The notes below the pieces were generated by a model. It searched no databases. It had not been told where the DNA came from and saw only the letters and a list, made by a program, of their open reading frames with translations. Source: Sphingomonas sp. LC-1 (GTDB taxonomy: Bacteria > Pseudomonadota > Alphaproteobacteria > Sphingomonadales > Sphingomonadaceae). Taken from it: a DNA stretch of 64,000 nt. Below are positions 53,246-62,807 of the stretch, piece by piece. A program made the position numbers and the translations under genes. Within the stretch, counting starts at the first letter, position 1. The number at the start of each line of letters is the position of its first letter. The DNA lies in assembly GCF_025371035.1 (NCBI RefSeq), contig NZ_JANZXB010000013.1, positions 1 through 64,000 of the forward strand. The letters are read 5' to 3'.

Positions 53246-54969
53246 TGCGCGGCCGCTTCATCCTGACATGCGCCTTGTGCGGGGTGGCGGCATGGCCGAC
53301 CGCGCTTGCGGCGCAGGCACAGGATGGAGCGGCGGCCTCCGTCGGAGCGGCCCGTACCGACCCGGCACCGGGCAACGGGGTACAGGGCAACGGGGCACCG
53401 GGCACCACATCCAACGATGCGACCCGTCCGGCGCGTTCGCGGGCCCGGCTGACCCCCTATGTCGAGGTGGGGCAGCTTTTCAGCGCCGACCTCAATGGCG
53501 GCGACGCCGTGACCTATACGACGCTGGCGGCGGGGGTGAACGCCGCCGTCCAGACCATGCGGGCCGAGGGGCAGGTCAGCTATCGCTACGAACGGCGGAT
53601 CGGGTGGAGCGACCGCGCCGGGGATGGGGACATCCATAGCGGGCTGGCGCGCGGCAGTTATCGCCTGACGCGCGAGCTCAGCATCGACGGCGGCGCGCTG
53701 GCGACCCGGACGCGCGCCGATATTCGCGGGGCGGCGCCGGGCGTGCTGGTCGGTGACATCGGCAATATCTCGCAAGTCTATTCCGCCTATATCGGGCCCT
53801 CGCTGGCGACGCAGGCGGGACCGGTGCAGATCGGCGCCAATTACCGGCTGGGTTTTACGCGGGCCGATACGCCGGGCCTCGGTGGGTTGGCACCGGGGCA
53901 GCCGCGCCTCGACTATTTCAGCGACAGCCTGAACCAGCTTGCGACCTTCAGCGCGACGGCACGGCCGGGGACTGTCGCGCCGGTAGGCCTGTCGTTCAAC
54001 GCCGCCTATGACCGCGACGATGCGGGGCAACTGGCGCAGCGTTACGAGGGGTGGTTCGTCCGTGGCGACGTGCTCAAGCCGATCTCCCCCTATGTCGCCT
54101 TGACTGCCGGAGCCGGTTATGAGCGAATCCAGACCAGCCAGCGCGATGCCGAGCGGGACGCCGCCGGTCAGCCGCTGCTCGATGCCCGGGGCCGGTTCGT
54201 CACCGATCCGGACAGCCCGCGCCGCATCGCCTATCGCACCCAGGGTGTCTATTATGATGCGGGCGTGATCTGGCGTCCCAATCGTCGCACCTCGGTGGAG
54301 GGGCATGTCGGCGAGCGTTACGGATCGCTTAGCGTCACCGGGCTTGCGCGCTATCAGGCGTCGCGAGACGTCATGGTCCAGGCGTCGGTCTACGACGGTA
54401 TCCAGACCTTTGGCCGCCAGTTGCGCAACGGCCTGTCCAACCTGCCAACCAACTTCATCGAAACGCGCGACGCCTTTGGGCAGCAGTTCAACGGCTGCGT
54501 CTTCTCCGCCACCGGAACGACGCCGGGAGGATGCCTGAACGATGTGCTGCAATCGGTGCAGACCTCGGTCTATCGCGCGCGCGGCGTGGATGCGACCGTG
54601 TCGCTGTCGCGGGGGCGGTCCACCCTGGGCTTCGGCCTCGGCTATGCCAGCCGGCGGTTGTTCGCACCCGATGCTTCGCCCGGCATCATCGTCTATGGCG
54701 CGGAGGACGAAAGCTACTATGCCCAGATTTTCTTCGGCCATGCGCTGAGCCCGAATTCGGGGCTTAACGTGAATGGCTTCGTTAACTATTATGCCAGTAG
54801 GTTGGCGGGGGCCGAGGACGTGGTATCGCTGGGTACGACCGCCAGCTATTTCCGCAACTTCGGTCGGCTCGGAACAACCGCGTCGGTTGGATTGTACCAT
54901 TTCACGGTCGGGGACCTGACCAACGCCCTGTCGGCGCAGGCCCTGATCGCCGCACGGTATCAATTCTGA
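53242..54969 (+). CDS. XrtA-associated outer-membrane beta-barrel protein
   Basis: 575 residues with a signal peptide (cleavage near ALAAQA) and a barrel of many amphipathic strands from about residue 65, ending in an aromatic C-terminus (LIAARYQF). It matches the hypothetical outer-membrane protein regularly found between the kinase and ATPase genes in XrtA loci, and may act as a secretion or anchoring pore. Near the N-terminus the mature protein has a short Gly/Asn/Pro-rich repeat encoded by two 15-base units (about 53370-53400). Overlaps the kinase by 4 bases. Confidence 0.85.
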   Translation: MMRGRFILTCALCGVAAWPTALAAQAQDGAAASVGAARTDPAPGNGVQGNGAPGTTSNDATRPARSRARLTPYVEVGQLFSADLNGGDAVTYTTLAAGVNAAVQTMRAEGQVSYRYERRIGWSDRAGDGDIHSGLARGSYRLTRELSIDGGALATRTRADIRGAAPGVLVGDIGNISQVYSAYIGPSLATQAGPVQIGANYRLGFTRADTPGLGGLAPGQPRLDYFSDSLNQLATFSATARPGTVAPVGLSFNAAYDRDDAGQLAQRYEGWFVRGDVLKPISPYVALTAGAGYERIQTSQRDAERDAAGQPLLDARGRFVTDPDSPRRIAYRTQGVYYDAGVIWRPNRRTSVEGHVGERYGSLSVTGLARYQASRDVMVQASVYDGIQTFGRQLRNGLSNLPTNFIETRDAFGQQFNGCVFSATGTTPGGCLNDVLQSVQTSVYRARGVDATVSLSRGRSTLGFGLGYASRRLFAPDASPGIIVYGAEDESYYAQIFFGHALSPNSGLNVNGFVNYYASRLAGAEDVVSLGTTASYFRNFGRLGTTASVGLYHFTVGDLTNALSAQALIAARYQF

Positions 54970-54985
54970 CCGGCCGAAAGGCACG

Positions 54986-56302
54986 ATGATGTACGAGACC
55001 CATTTCGGGCTGGGCGAACGCCCGTTTCAACTGACGCCGGACCCGCGTTTCTGGTACGAAACCGCCACCCATGGCAAGGCGATGGCCTATCTCGGCTATG
55101 GTCTGGCGCAGGGTGAGGGCTTCATCGTCATCACCGGCGATGTCGGTGCGGGCAAGACGACGCTGGTGGGGCATCTGATCGAAACGCTCGATCCCCGCCG
55201 CCTGAAGGTGCTGCATGTCGTGTCGACGGCGGTCGAGCCGCACGACCTGCTGCGCGTCCTGGCCGAGCAGTTGAACGTCGACGCGCAGGGCCTGTCCAAG
55301 GCGGCGCTGCTGTCGGGTATCGAACGCGCGTTGAACGGCGTGGCGCGTGACGGTCGCCGCATCCTGCTGATCGTCGACGAAGCACAGGCACTGCCGCTCG
55401 CCTCGCTCGAAGAATTGCGCATGCTGTCCAATTTCCAGGCGGGGGGCCATGCGCTGCTCCAGATCCTGCTGGTCGGACAGCCCGAATTTCGCGAACGCCT
55501 GTTGGGCTCGGCCGCGGTTGAGCAGCTTCGCCAGCGGGTCATCGCCATCCATCATCTCGACCCGATGGAGGCGGAGGAAGTCCCCGACTATATCGCGCAT
55601 CGCCTGGCGGTGGCGGGATGGACCGGCCGCCCCGATTTCGCCGCCGACGCCTTTGACGCGCTCTATGCGGTGTCGAATGGGGTGCCGCGTCGCCTGAACG
55701 TGCTGGCGGGGCGCGTGCTGTTGCAGGCGGCGATCGAGGGAATCGAATTGATCGGCCAGGATACGGTCGAGAGCGTTGCCGCCGACATGGCCGCCGATCT
55801 GGGCGGAAGGCCTATGGCGGCTCCGGTCGAAGAGCCGCCCGTCCCGCCGACGCCTCCGGTTGTCGATCGCCCGGTCTTTGCCGGTCCGACCATGCAGTCC
55901 TTCAAGCTGAACGGCGCGAACGTCCATGTCGGCACCGGCGCGGGTGTGCATACCGCCGCGCCGGTTCGTCCCGCCGATCCGATCGTCCGCACCCCGGCCA
56001 TGCCGCAAGGCGAACTGCCCCGCCACCGCGTCGTCGCGCCGCCACCTGCGCCCGAACCCGTTTCGCTCCGCCCCGGGCCGAAGCCCGAACCGGCTGCCGA
56101 GCCGCCCGCCGAGAGCCCGGCACTGTCCGCGATGGAGGACCGGGTGGCGCAACTGGAAGCCCGGCTGGAGCAGCAGGAGGCGGCGCTTCGCCGTGTCCTG
56201 ACCCTGTTGGTCGACTGGTCGGAAATCGACAATCGCGCCGGCGAAGCGCGACGCGAAGACGTCTCCACCATTCGGCCGGGGGCGTGGGGCCATGCCGCCT
56301 GA
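54986..56302 (+). CDS. XrtA/PEP-CTERM system AAA ATPase (ExeA-like)
   Basis: 438 residues. AAA domain at about 1-270 of the ExeA/GspA type: it starts MYETHFGLGERPFQLTPDP, with Walker A GDVGAGKTT and Walker B LLIVDEAQAL, and sensor-like NGVPRRLN. A Pro-rich linker (about 275-390) and a C-terminal coiled coil (about 390-420, QLEARLEQQEAALRRVL) follow. ExeA proteins organise envelope assemblies, so this one may position the export or exosortase machinery. Starts 16 bases after the barrel gene. Confidence 0.9.
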   Translation: MMYETHFGLGERPFQLTPDPRFWYETATHGKAMAYLGYGLAQGEGFIVITGDVGAGKTTLVGHLIETLDPRRLKVLHVVSTAVEPHDLLRVLAEQLNVDAQGLSKAALLSGIERALNGVARDGRRILLIVDEAQALPLASLEELRMLSNFQAGGHALLQILLVGQPEFRERLLGSAAVEQLRQRVIAIHHLDPMEAEEVPDYIAHRLAVAGWTGRPDFAADAFDALYAVSNGVPRRLNVLAGRVLLQAAIEGIELIGQDTVESVAADMAADLGGRPMAAPVEEPPVPPTPPVVDRPVFAGPTMQSFKLNGANVHVGTGAGVHTAAPVRPADPIVRTPAMPQGELPRHRVVAPPPAPEPVSLRPGPKPEPAAEPPAESPALSAMEDRVAQLEARLEQQEAALRRVLTLLVDWSEIDNRAGEARREDVSTIRPGAWGHAA

Positions 56303-57164
56303 GGGCGTTTCGCCGACGACACGGCCGATCAACGGCATGTCGGTCGATGTCGAGGAATGGTTTCAGGTCGGCGCGTTCGAGAAGACCATCGACAAGAGCG
56401 ACTGGGATCGTCTCGACAGCCGGGTAGAGGCCAATACCGATGCCGTGCTGTCGCTGTTTGCCGACACGGGGACGCGCGCGACCTTCTTCACGCTGGGTTG
56501 GGTCGCGCATCGTCACCCCTCGCTGATCCGCCGCATCGTCGCGGCGGGGCATGAGATGGCCAGCCATGGCTGGGACCATCAACGCGTCTTCACCATGACC
56601 GCCGATCAGTTCCGCGCCGACCTCGCCCGCGCCAAGGCCGCGATCGAGGATGCGGGCGGGCAGGCCGTCACCGGATACCGCGCACCGAGCTTTTCGATCG
56701 ACAAGCGGACCCCCTGGGCGCATCCGGTGCTGGCGGAGGCGGGTTACCGCTATTCCTCCAGCGTCGCGCCGCTTCGTCACGATCATTATGGCTGGGCCGA
56801 ATCGCCGCGCTATGCATGGCGGCCATTGGACGATTCCGATCTGGTCGAATTGCCGGTGACGGTCGCGCAGTTCGGCAGGCGGCGGCTGGCGACCGGGGGC
56901 GGATTCTTCCGGATGCTGCCCGCCAGGCTGACCGATGTCGCGGTGGGACAGGTTCAGCGCGATGCGCATGGCGCGATCTTCTACTTCCACCCCTGGGAGG
57001 TCGATCCGGGCCAGCCGCGCGTAACCCATGCGCCGCTGCGCTCGCGCATTCGCCATTACAGCCGGTTGGGGGCAATGGCGGGCAAGCTGCGCGGGCTGTT
57101 GACGCGGTATGACTGGGGCCGGGTCGATCAGGTCGCGGCCGAGGAAGCGGCGCGGCTGGCATGA
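56292..57164 (+). CDS. XrtA system polysaccharide deacetylase
   Basis: 290-residue NodB-family deacetylase, predicted to remove N-acetyl groups from the exopolysaccharide. Motifs: SVDVEEWFQVGAF (catalytic Asp), ATFFTLGWVA, metal His pair in MASHGWDHQ, GYRAPSFSI and YFHPWEVDP. No signal peptide is visible, as in other members tied to XrtA. Overlaps the ATPase by 11 bases. Confidence 0.92.
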   Translation: MPPEGVSPTTRPINGMSVDVEEWFQVGAFEKTIDKSDWDRLDSRVEANTDAVLSLFADTGTRATFFTLGWVAHRHPSLIRRIVAAGHEMASHGWDHQRVFTMTADQFRADLARAKAAIEDAGGQAVTGYRAPSFSIDKRTPWAHPVLAEAGYRYSSSVAPLRHDHYGWAESPRYAWRPLDDSDLVELPVTVAQFGRRRLATGGGFFRMLPARLTDVAVGQVQRDAHGAIFYFHPWEVDPGQPRVTHAPLRSRIRHYSRLGAMAGKLRGLLTRYDWGRVDQVAAEEAARLA

Positions 57165-58198
57165 CCGCGCCGATGCCGACGATCCGCGTCGCCGATCTGG
57201 CGCGCGAGGCGGACTGTGCGCGGATCGATACTTTCGTGGCGGCACAGCCGGACGGTACGCCCTTCCACCGCACCGGCTGGTCGAAGGCGGGGGCCGAGGG
57301 TTGCGGGCAGAAGGCCCATTATCTGGTGGCCGAGGACGAGACCGGCGCGATCATCGGCGTTCTGCCGCTCAGCGAGATACGATCGCCCTTGTTCGGGGCG
57401 GCGATGGTCTCGACCGGCTTCGGGGTCGATGGCGGCGTGCTGGGGCAGGGCGGTGATGCCTTGGCGGAGGTGGCCTGGACGCTTGCGGACGAGCGCCACA
57501 TCGGCTCGGTCGAGTTGCGCGGCGGGCCGGTGCCCCAGGGGTGGACGGCGGATGCCGAAAGCTATCTGGGTTTCGTCCGTCCCCTTGCGATGGATGACGA
57601 GGCCGAATTGAAGGCCATTCCCCGCAAGCAACGCGCCGAGGTCCGCAAGGCGCTGTCGCAGGACTGGGAGATCGTCGTGGGGCGCGACCCGGCGATGCTG
57701 GCCGAGCATTACCGTATCTATGCCGAGTCGGTCCGCAATCTGGGGACGCCCGTCTTTCCCGCACGCCTGTTCCGCGAGGCGGTGGCGCGGCTGGATGCCG
57801 ATATTCTGACCGTAAGGCATGGCGGCGACGCGGTAGCGAGCGTGCTGAGCCTTTATCATGGCGGCACGGTCTATCCCTATTGGGGCGGAGGAACGCAGGC
57901 GGCGCGGGGGCTCCGCGCCAATGACATGATGTATTTCGCGCTGATGCGGCATGCCCGCGCGCGCGGTTGCCGTCATTTCGACTTCGGCCGGTCGAAAGTC
58001 GGCACCGGCGCGGCGGCGTTCAAGAAAAATTGGGGCTTTGAGGGGCGGCCCTTGGTCTATGCCAGCCGCAGCGTCGATGGCCCGCGCGCGATCAATCCGC
58101 TCAATCCCAAATATGCGCTGATGATCGCGGTGTGGAAACGCCTGCCCGTCTGGGCGGCGCGGCTGGCGGGCCCGGTGATCGCGCGGGGATTGGGGTGA
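57161..58198 (+). CDS. FemAB-like XrtA/PEP-CTERM system protein
   Basis: 345-residue GNAT-fold protein of the FemAB-related group of XrtA loci. FemAB enzymes transfer amino acids from tRNA to a sugar-linked acceptor, and GRSKVGTGAAAFKKNWGFEG matches the conserved C-terminal core; LPLSEIRSPLFG and GGTVYPYWGGG also fit. It may attach an amino acid to the polymer or to a target protein, by analogy. Overlaps neighbours by 4 bases on both sides. Confidence 0.88.
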   Translation: MTAPMPTIRVADLAREADCARIDTFVAAQPDGTPFHRTGWSKAGAEGCGQKAHYLVAEDETGAIIGVLPLSEIRSPLFGAAMVSTGFGVDGGVLGQGGDALAEVAWTLADERHIGSVELRGGPVPQGWTADAESYLGFVRPLAMDDEAELKAIPRKQRAEVRKALSQDWEIVVGRDPAMLAEHYRIYAESVRNLGTPVFPARLFREAVARLDADILTVRHGGDAVASVLSLYHGGTVYPYWGGGTQAARGLRANDMMYFALMRHARARGCRHFDFGRSKVGTGAAAFKKNWGFEGRPLVYASRSVDGPRAINPLNPKYALMIAVWKRLPVWAARLAGPVIARGLG

Positions 58199-59355
58199 AG
58201 GACCTGCTGTTCCTGGCGCACCGCGCGCCTTTCCCGCCCGACCGGGGCGACAAGATCCGCAGCTATCATGTGCTGCGCCACCTGATGCGGGACTGGCGTG
58301 TCCATCTCAGCGCGTTCGGCGAGAGCGAGGGGGATTTCGAGCCGCCACCCGCTTTGCGCGACGGGCTGGCCAGTTGCCATATCATTCCACGGACCAAGCC
58401 GATGCCGGTCGCGGCCCTTCAGGCACTGGGCCGGGCGCAGCCGGTCTCGCTGCCCGCCTTCGCGCATCCCCGGATGAGGCGCGCGGTGGCAGGGGTGCGC
58501 GCCGATCACGCGATCGCGGCATGCTATATCTTCTCCGGCCAGATGGCGCAGTATCGCGGGCCCGAGCCGACCATCATGGACATGGTCGATGTCGACTCGG
58601 CCAAATTCGCCGCGCTGGCGCGCCAAACGCGATGGCCGATGCGGGCGATGCTGGCGCGCGAGGCGCGGCGGCTGGGGGATTTCGAGCGCCGCATTGCCAG
58701 CGAGGTCGCAGCGACGGTGTTCGTCAGCGAAGCCGAGGCCGCGCTGTTTCGCGACAGCGGAGGCCGGGGGCGGATCGTCGCGATCGAAAACGGCATTGAT
58801 GCCGATCATTACGATCCCGAAGTCGCCGCAACAAGCGAATCGGAAGAACCGCTGATCGTCTTCACCGGGCAGATGGATTATCGCCCCAATATCGACGCGG
58901 TCACGCGCTTCGCCACGCGCATCCTGCCGATGGTTCGGACCTGCTGTCCGTCCGCACGCTTCGCGATCGTCGGACGCGCGCCGACCCCGGCGGTGCGGCG
59001 TTTGGCGGGAGACGGGGTGATTGTCACCGGCGAGGTCCCCGATACCCGCATCTGGCTGGCGCGGGCGCGGGTCTGTGTCGCGCCGCTCGATCTGGCGCGC
59101 GGCATCCAGAACAAGCTGTTGGAGGCGATGGCGATGGCGCGTCCCGTGGTCGCCTCGATTGCGGCGGCGGAGGGGATCGACCATGGCGGCACGATCGCCG
59201 TGGCGGAGGGGGACCGCGACTTCGCCGACCGGGTGATCGCCGCACTGGCTGGCCCCGCCGACAATCCCGCCGCGCGCGGGCGGGTGCTGGCGCGCTATGA
59301 CTGGGCGGCTCGGCTCGCTCCGCTGGACCTGTTGCTGAAGGACCTGCCGGCGTGA
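58195..59355 (+). CDS. XrtA/PEP-CTERM system glycosyltransferase (GT4-like)
   Basis: 386-residue glycosyltransferase of the group special to XrtA loci. N-terminal signature HRAPFPPDRGDKIRSYHVLR; nucleotide-sugar domain with FTGQMDYRPNIDAV, FAIVGRAPTPAVRRL and a C-terminal EAMAMARPVVAS. GTG at 58195 overlaps the FemAB stop. Would add one sugar to the growing repeat unit; donor and linkage unknown. Confidence 0.9.
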   Translation: MKDLLFLAHRAPFPPDRGDKIRSYHVLRHLMRDWRVHLSAFGESEGDFEPPPALRDGLASCHIIPRTKPMPVAALQALGRAQPVSLPAFAHPRMRRAVAGVRADHAIAACYIFSGQMAQYRGPEPTIMDMVDVDSAKFAALARQTRWPMRAMLAREARRLGDFERRIASEVAATVFVSEAEAALFRDSGGRGRIVAIENGIDADHYDPEVAATSESEEPLIVFTGQMDYRPNIDAVTRFATRILPMVRTCCPSARFAIVGRAPTPAVRRLAGDGVIVTGEVPDTRIWLARARVCVAPLDLARGIQNKLLEAMAMARPVVASIAAAEGIDHGGTIAVAEGDRDFADRVIAALAGPADNPAARGRVLARYDWAARLAPLDLLLKDLPA

Positions 59356-60857
59356 CGCTGGCGCAACGGATGAAGCCAGGACGCTGGACCTATCATCTGG
59401 CTTTGCTTGGCGTGACCGCGCTGATCGTGCTGCTCCTGTTCTGGCGCGACGCGGCGCATCTGGTCGACATCTGGTGGACCAGCACGACCTATGGCCATTG
59501 CCTGTTCATCGGGCCGGTCATCGGCTGGCTGATCTGGCAGCGTCGCAGCGAGCTGGCGCAACTGACCCCGGTCGCATGGTGGCCCGGCCTGATCGCGGTG
59601 GCGGGCGGCGGATTGCTCTGGCTGCTAGGCGAATCCGCGACGGTCGCGCTGGTCCGGCAATTGGGGCTTGTCGCGGTAATCGAGGGGCTGGTCCTCACCC
59701 TGCTCGGCCCCATGGTCGCGCGCGGCCTCCTGTTCCCGCTCGCCTATGCGTGGTTCCTGGTGCCCTTCGGCGCGGAACTGGAAAGGCCGCTTCAGCGGAT
59801 CACCGTGTCGATCGTCATGCCGCTGCTCGACTGGAGCGGCATTCCCGCCTCGGCCGACGGGGTGCTGATCCATGCCGGACGCTATTGGTTCGAGGTGGCG
59901 GAGGCCTGTTCGGGTTCGAAATTCGTCCTCGCCATGATCGCCTTCGCGACGCTGGTCGCCAATCTGTGTTTCAAGTCGCCGTGGCGGCGCGGCGTCTTCC
60001 TGATCGTGTCGCTGATCGTACCGGTGCTCGCCAATGGCGTGCGCGCCTGGGGAACGATCTTCGCCGCCGACAAGACCTCGATCGAGGTGGCGGGAGGCGT
60101 CGATCATATCATCTTCGGCTGGGTGTTCTTCGCGGCCGTCATGGCGGCGGTGCTGGCGATCGGGTGGCAGTTCTTCGATCGCTCACCCGACGATCCCGCC
60201 TTCGACCCACGCCGCCTGTCCGCCATGCCGGGGCATCGCATCGATCCGCTGCTGGCCGCGATCCTGGCGGTGACGATCACCGCCCTCTATCCGACCTGGA
60301 GCGGCTTTGCCGGATCGCGCACCGCGATCCTGCCCGGCCGAATGACGCTGCCCGATGTGCCGGGCTGGACCACCACGACGCAGGTTAGCGCGTGGCAGCC
60401 CTATTATCCCGGCGCGGACGCGGTCCTGCTGCGCAGCTATAGCGATGGGGACGGGCATCAGGTCGATCTGGCCGTCGCCGTCTTTTCCCGCCAGCGCGAA
60501 GGGGGCAAGCTGGGTGCGTTCGGGACCGGCGTGCTGCACGAGGATGATCGCTGGATCCGGGTCGCCGATCTGGGCCGGATCGCCGGGGGCGACACGATGC
60601 GGATCATCTCCACCGGCGCGAACGGCCGGTCGGTGCAGCGCGACGTTGCGACATGGTATCGGATCGGCGATAGGCTGACCCCGGATATGCGACGCGTGAA
60701 GATCGAGACGATGAAGGCCCGGCTGCTCGGCCAACGCCAGACCGCCATGGCCATCCATGTGGCGAGCGAGGGCGATGATCCCGCCGCAATCCAGGCCTTT
60801 GTCCACGCGCTGGGCCCGGTCGAGGACTTCGCCGACCGTTTGACCGGGCGGCACTGA
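59352..60857 (+). CDS. xrtA: Exosortase A with fused EpsI domain
   Basis: 501-residue membrane protease-transpeptidase that recognises the PEP-CTERM sorting signal. The N-terminal 290 residues form about eight helices with the catalytic triad Cys 186 (EACSGSKFVLAM), Arg 231 (NGVRAWGT) and His 252 (VDHIIFGW). The C-terminal 200 residues are a periplasmic EpsI domain (MTLPDVPGWT, and YSDGDGHQVDLAVAVFSRQ), which in other loci is a separate protein. Substrates must be encoded elsewhere. Start overlaps the glycosyltransferase by 4 bases. Confidence 0.95.
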   Translation: MTLAQRMKPGRWTYHLALLGVTALIVLLLFWRDAAHLVDIWWTSTTYGHCLFIGPVIGWLIWQRRSELAQLTPVAWWPGLIAVAGGGLLWLLGESATVALVRQLGLVAVIEGLVLTLLGPMVARGLLFPLAYAWFLVPFGAELERPLQRITVSIVMPLLDWSGIPASADGVLIHAGRYWFEVAEACSGSKFVLAMIAFATLVANLCFKSPWRRGVFLIVSLIVPVLANGVRAWGTIFAADKTSIEVAGGVDHIIFGWVFFAAVMAAVLAIGWQFFDRSPDDPAFDPRRLSAMPGHRIDPLLAAILAVTITALYPTWSGFAGSRTAILPGRMTLPDVPGWTTTTQVSAWQPYYPGADAVLLRSYSDGDGHQVDLAVAVFSRQREGGKLGAFGTGVLHEDDRWIRVADLGRIAGGDTMRIISTGANGRSVQRDVATWYRIGDRLTPDMRRVKIETMKARLLGQRQTAMAIHVASEGDDPAAIQAFVHALGPVEDFADRLTGRH

Positions 60858-60863
60858 CCGCGC

Positions 60864-62750
60864 ATGTGCGGGATCGCCGGCCTTTTTCATCCCGCAACGG
60901 CCAAGCCGGTCGACCCCGCCCGCCTGCGCGCGATGATCGGGGTGCAGGCGCATCGCGGGCCGGACGGTCAGGGGATATGGACCGCGCCGGGCGTCGGCTT
61001 TGCCCATGCGCGGCTATCGATCATCGACGTGGCCGGTTCGCCTCAGCCGATGGTGGAGGACGAGGTCGCCGTCTGCTTCAACGGTGAAATCTATAATTAC
61101 CGGGCGTTGCGTGAGGAATTGCGCGCGCGCGGTGCGGTGTTCCGGACCGATGGCGATACCGAAGTGCTGTTGCATGGCTGGCGGCATTGGGGCCCGTCCA
61201 TGCTTCACCGGCTGGTGGGCATGTTCGCCTTCGCCATCCACGATGCCAGGGCGGGGTCATTGTTCCTGGCGCGTGACCGGCTGGGGGTGAAGCCGCTGCA
61301 CTGGGCGGAACTGACCGACGGCGCGGTCGCCTTCGCGTCGGAGATGAAAGGGGTGCTGGCGCATCCGCTGTTCCGCCGCCGCCCCGACATTCGCGCGGTC
61401 GAAGATTATCTGGCGCTGGGATATGTGCCGGACGACGCCAGCATGGTTGCCGGAATCCACAAGCTGGCCGCCGGACATTTCCTGCTGATCGAGCGGGGGC
61501 GGGGCGTCCCCACGCCCCGGCAATGGTGGGAGGTCGATTTTTCCAAGCGGGAGGACGGATCGGTCGCGCAACTGGGCGACGGGCTGCTCCAGCGGATGCG
61601 GGAGGGCGTCACCAGCCGGATGGTCGCCGATGTGCCACTGGGCGCGTTCCTGTCGGGGGGCGTGGACAGCTCGGGCGTCGTCGCGTTGATGGCGGAGGCT
61701 TCACCACGCGCCGTGCGCACCTGCACCATCGGTTTCGAGGAAGCCGGGCATGACGAGCGTGGCTATGCCCAGATCATCGCCCGGCGTTTTGCCACCGATC
61801 ATGTCGAGCGCGTCGTCCGCGCGGACGATTTCGCGCTGATCGATACGCTGGTCGCGCATTTCGACGAGCCCTTTGCCGATGCCTCGGCACTGGCGACCTA
61901 TCGCTTGTGCCAGCTGGCGCGCGAACATGTCACGGTCGTGCTGTCAGGCGACGGCGCGGACGAGGCGCTGGCGGGCTATCGCCGGCATGTCTTCCATGCG
62001 GGGGAGGAACGGGTGCGGGGCCTGTTCCCGGCGGAGTTGCGCGCCGGGCTGTTCGGCACATTGGGGCGGCTCTATCCCAAGGCCGATTGGGCGCCGCGTC
62101 CGCTTCGTGCGAAGACGACCTTGCTGGCGCTCGGCATGGACGGGGCGGAGGCCTATGCCCGCGCCGTCGGCGTCACCAGTCCCGAATGGCGCGCCCGTCT
62201 GTTCTCGGCGGAGGCAAAGGGGGCGCTGGGCGGACACCGGGCCGAGGATCGCTATGTCGCGGCGATGCGGCAGGCGCCAGCGCGCGACGCGATCGACCGG
62301 GCGCAATATGCCGATCTGAAGATATGGCTGCCCGGCGATATCCTGACCAAGACCGATCGCACCTCGATGGCGGTGGGGTTGGAGGCGCGCGAACCGCTGC
62401 TCGACCACCGGCTGGTCGAATATGCCGCGCGCCTGCCCGCCGCGATGCGGGTGAGGGGCGGACAAGGCAAATGGCTGATGAAGAAGGCGCTGGAGCCCTA
62501 TCTGCCGCGCGACATTCTTTATCGCCCCAAAACGGGGTTCGTGACGCCGATCAGCGCTTGGTTCCGCGGCGCGCTGGCCGACGATGCCGCCGGTCTGGAG
62601 CATAGCGGGCTGCTGCGGGAGACGGGGTGGTTCGAGTTGGCAGAGCTGGGGCGAATGGCCGCCGACCACCGATCGGGCCGGGCCGATCATGGCCGGACGC
62701 TGTGGCAGATGATGATGCTGGAGCGCAGCCTGACGCGGTTGTTCGCCTGA
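60864..62750 (+). CDS. XrtA/PEP-CTERM system amidotransferase (asparagine synthetase-like)
   Basis: 628 residues. The class II glutamine amidotransferase domain begins MCGIAGLF (catalytic Cys 2) and runs to about 200, with RGPDGQG and FNGEIYNYR; the synthetase domain has the pyrophosphate loop FLSGGVDSSGVVAL and SGDGADEALAGYRRH. In XrtA loci this enzyme is thought to amidate a sugar acid or amino acid of the polysaccharide rather than make asparagine. Last gene of the plus-strand operon, 6 bases after xrtA. Confidence 0.93.
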   Translation: MCGIAGLFHPATAKPVDPARLRAMIGVQAHRGPDGQGIWTAPGVGFAHARLSIIDVAGSPQPMVEDEVAVCFNGEIYNYRALREELRARGAVFRTDGDTEVLLHGWRHWGPSMLHRLVGMFAFAIHDARAGSLFLARDRLGVKPLHWAELTDGAVAFASEMKGVLAHPLFRRRPDIRAVEDYLALGYVPDDASMVAGIHKLAAGHFLLIERGRGVPTPRQWWEVDFSKREDGSVAQLGDGLLQRMREGVTSRMVADVPLGAFLSGGVDSSGVVALMAEASPRAVRTCTIGFEEAGHDERGYAQIIARRFATDHVERVVRADDFALIDTLVAHFDEPFADASALATYRLCQLAREHVTVVLSGDGADEALAGYRRHVFHAGEERVRGLFPAELRAGLFGTLGRLYPKADWAPRPLRAKTTLLALGMDGAEAYARAVGVTSPEWRARLFSAEAKGALGGHRAEDRYVAAMRQAPARDAIDRAQYADLKIWLPGDILTKTDRTSMAVGLEAREPLLDHRLVEYAARLPAAMRVRGGQGKWLMKKALEPYLPRDILYRPKTGFVTPISAWFRGALADDAAGLEHSGLLRETGWFELAELGRMAADHRSGRADHGRTLWQMMMLERSLTRLFA

Positions 62751-62755
62751 CCCGC

Positions 62756-62784
62756 CCCCAGGCTCGGTCTGGGGACGGTTTTCC
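62756..62784 (+). terminator. Possible terminator of the XrtA operon
   Basis: CCCCAG pairs with CTGGGG (6 bp, 7-base loop), followed by ACGG and TTTT. Weak but well placed, directly after the amidotransferase stop. Confidence 0.4.
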
Positions 62785-62807
62785 TACATCGGAAAGCAGG
62801 CAATGGA

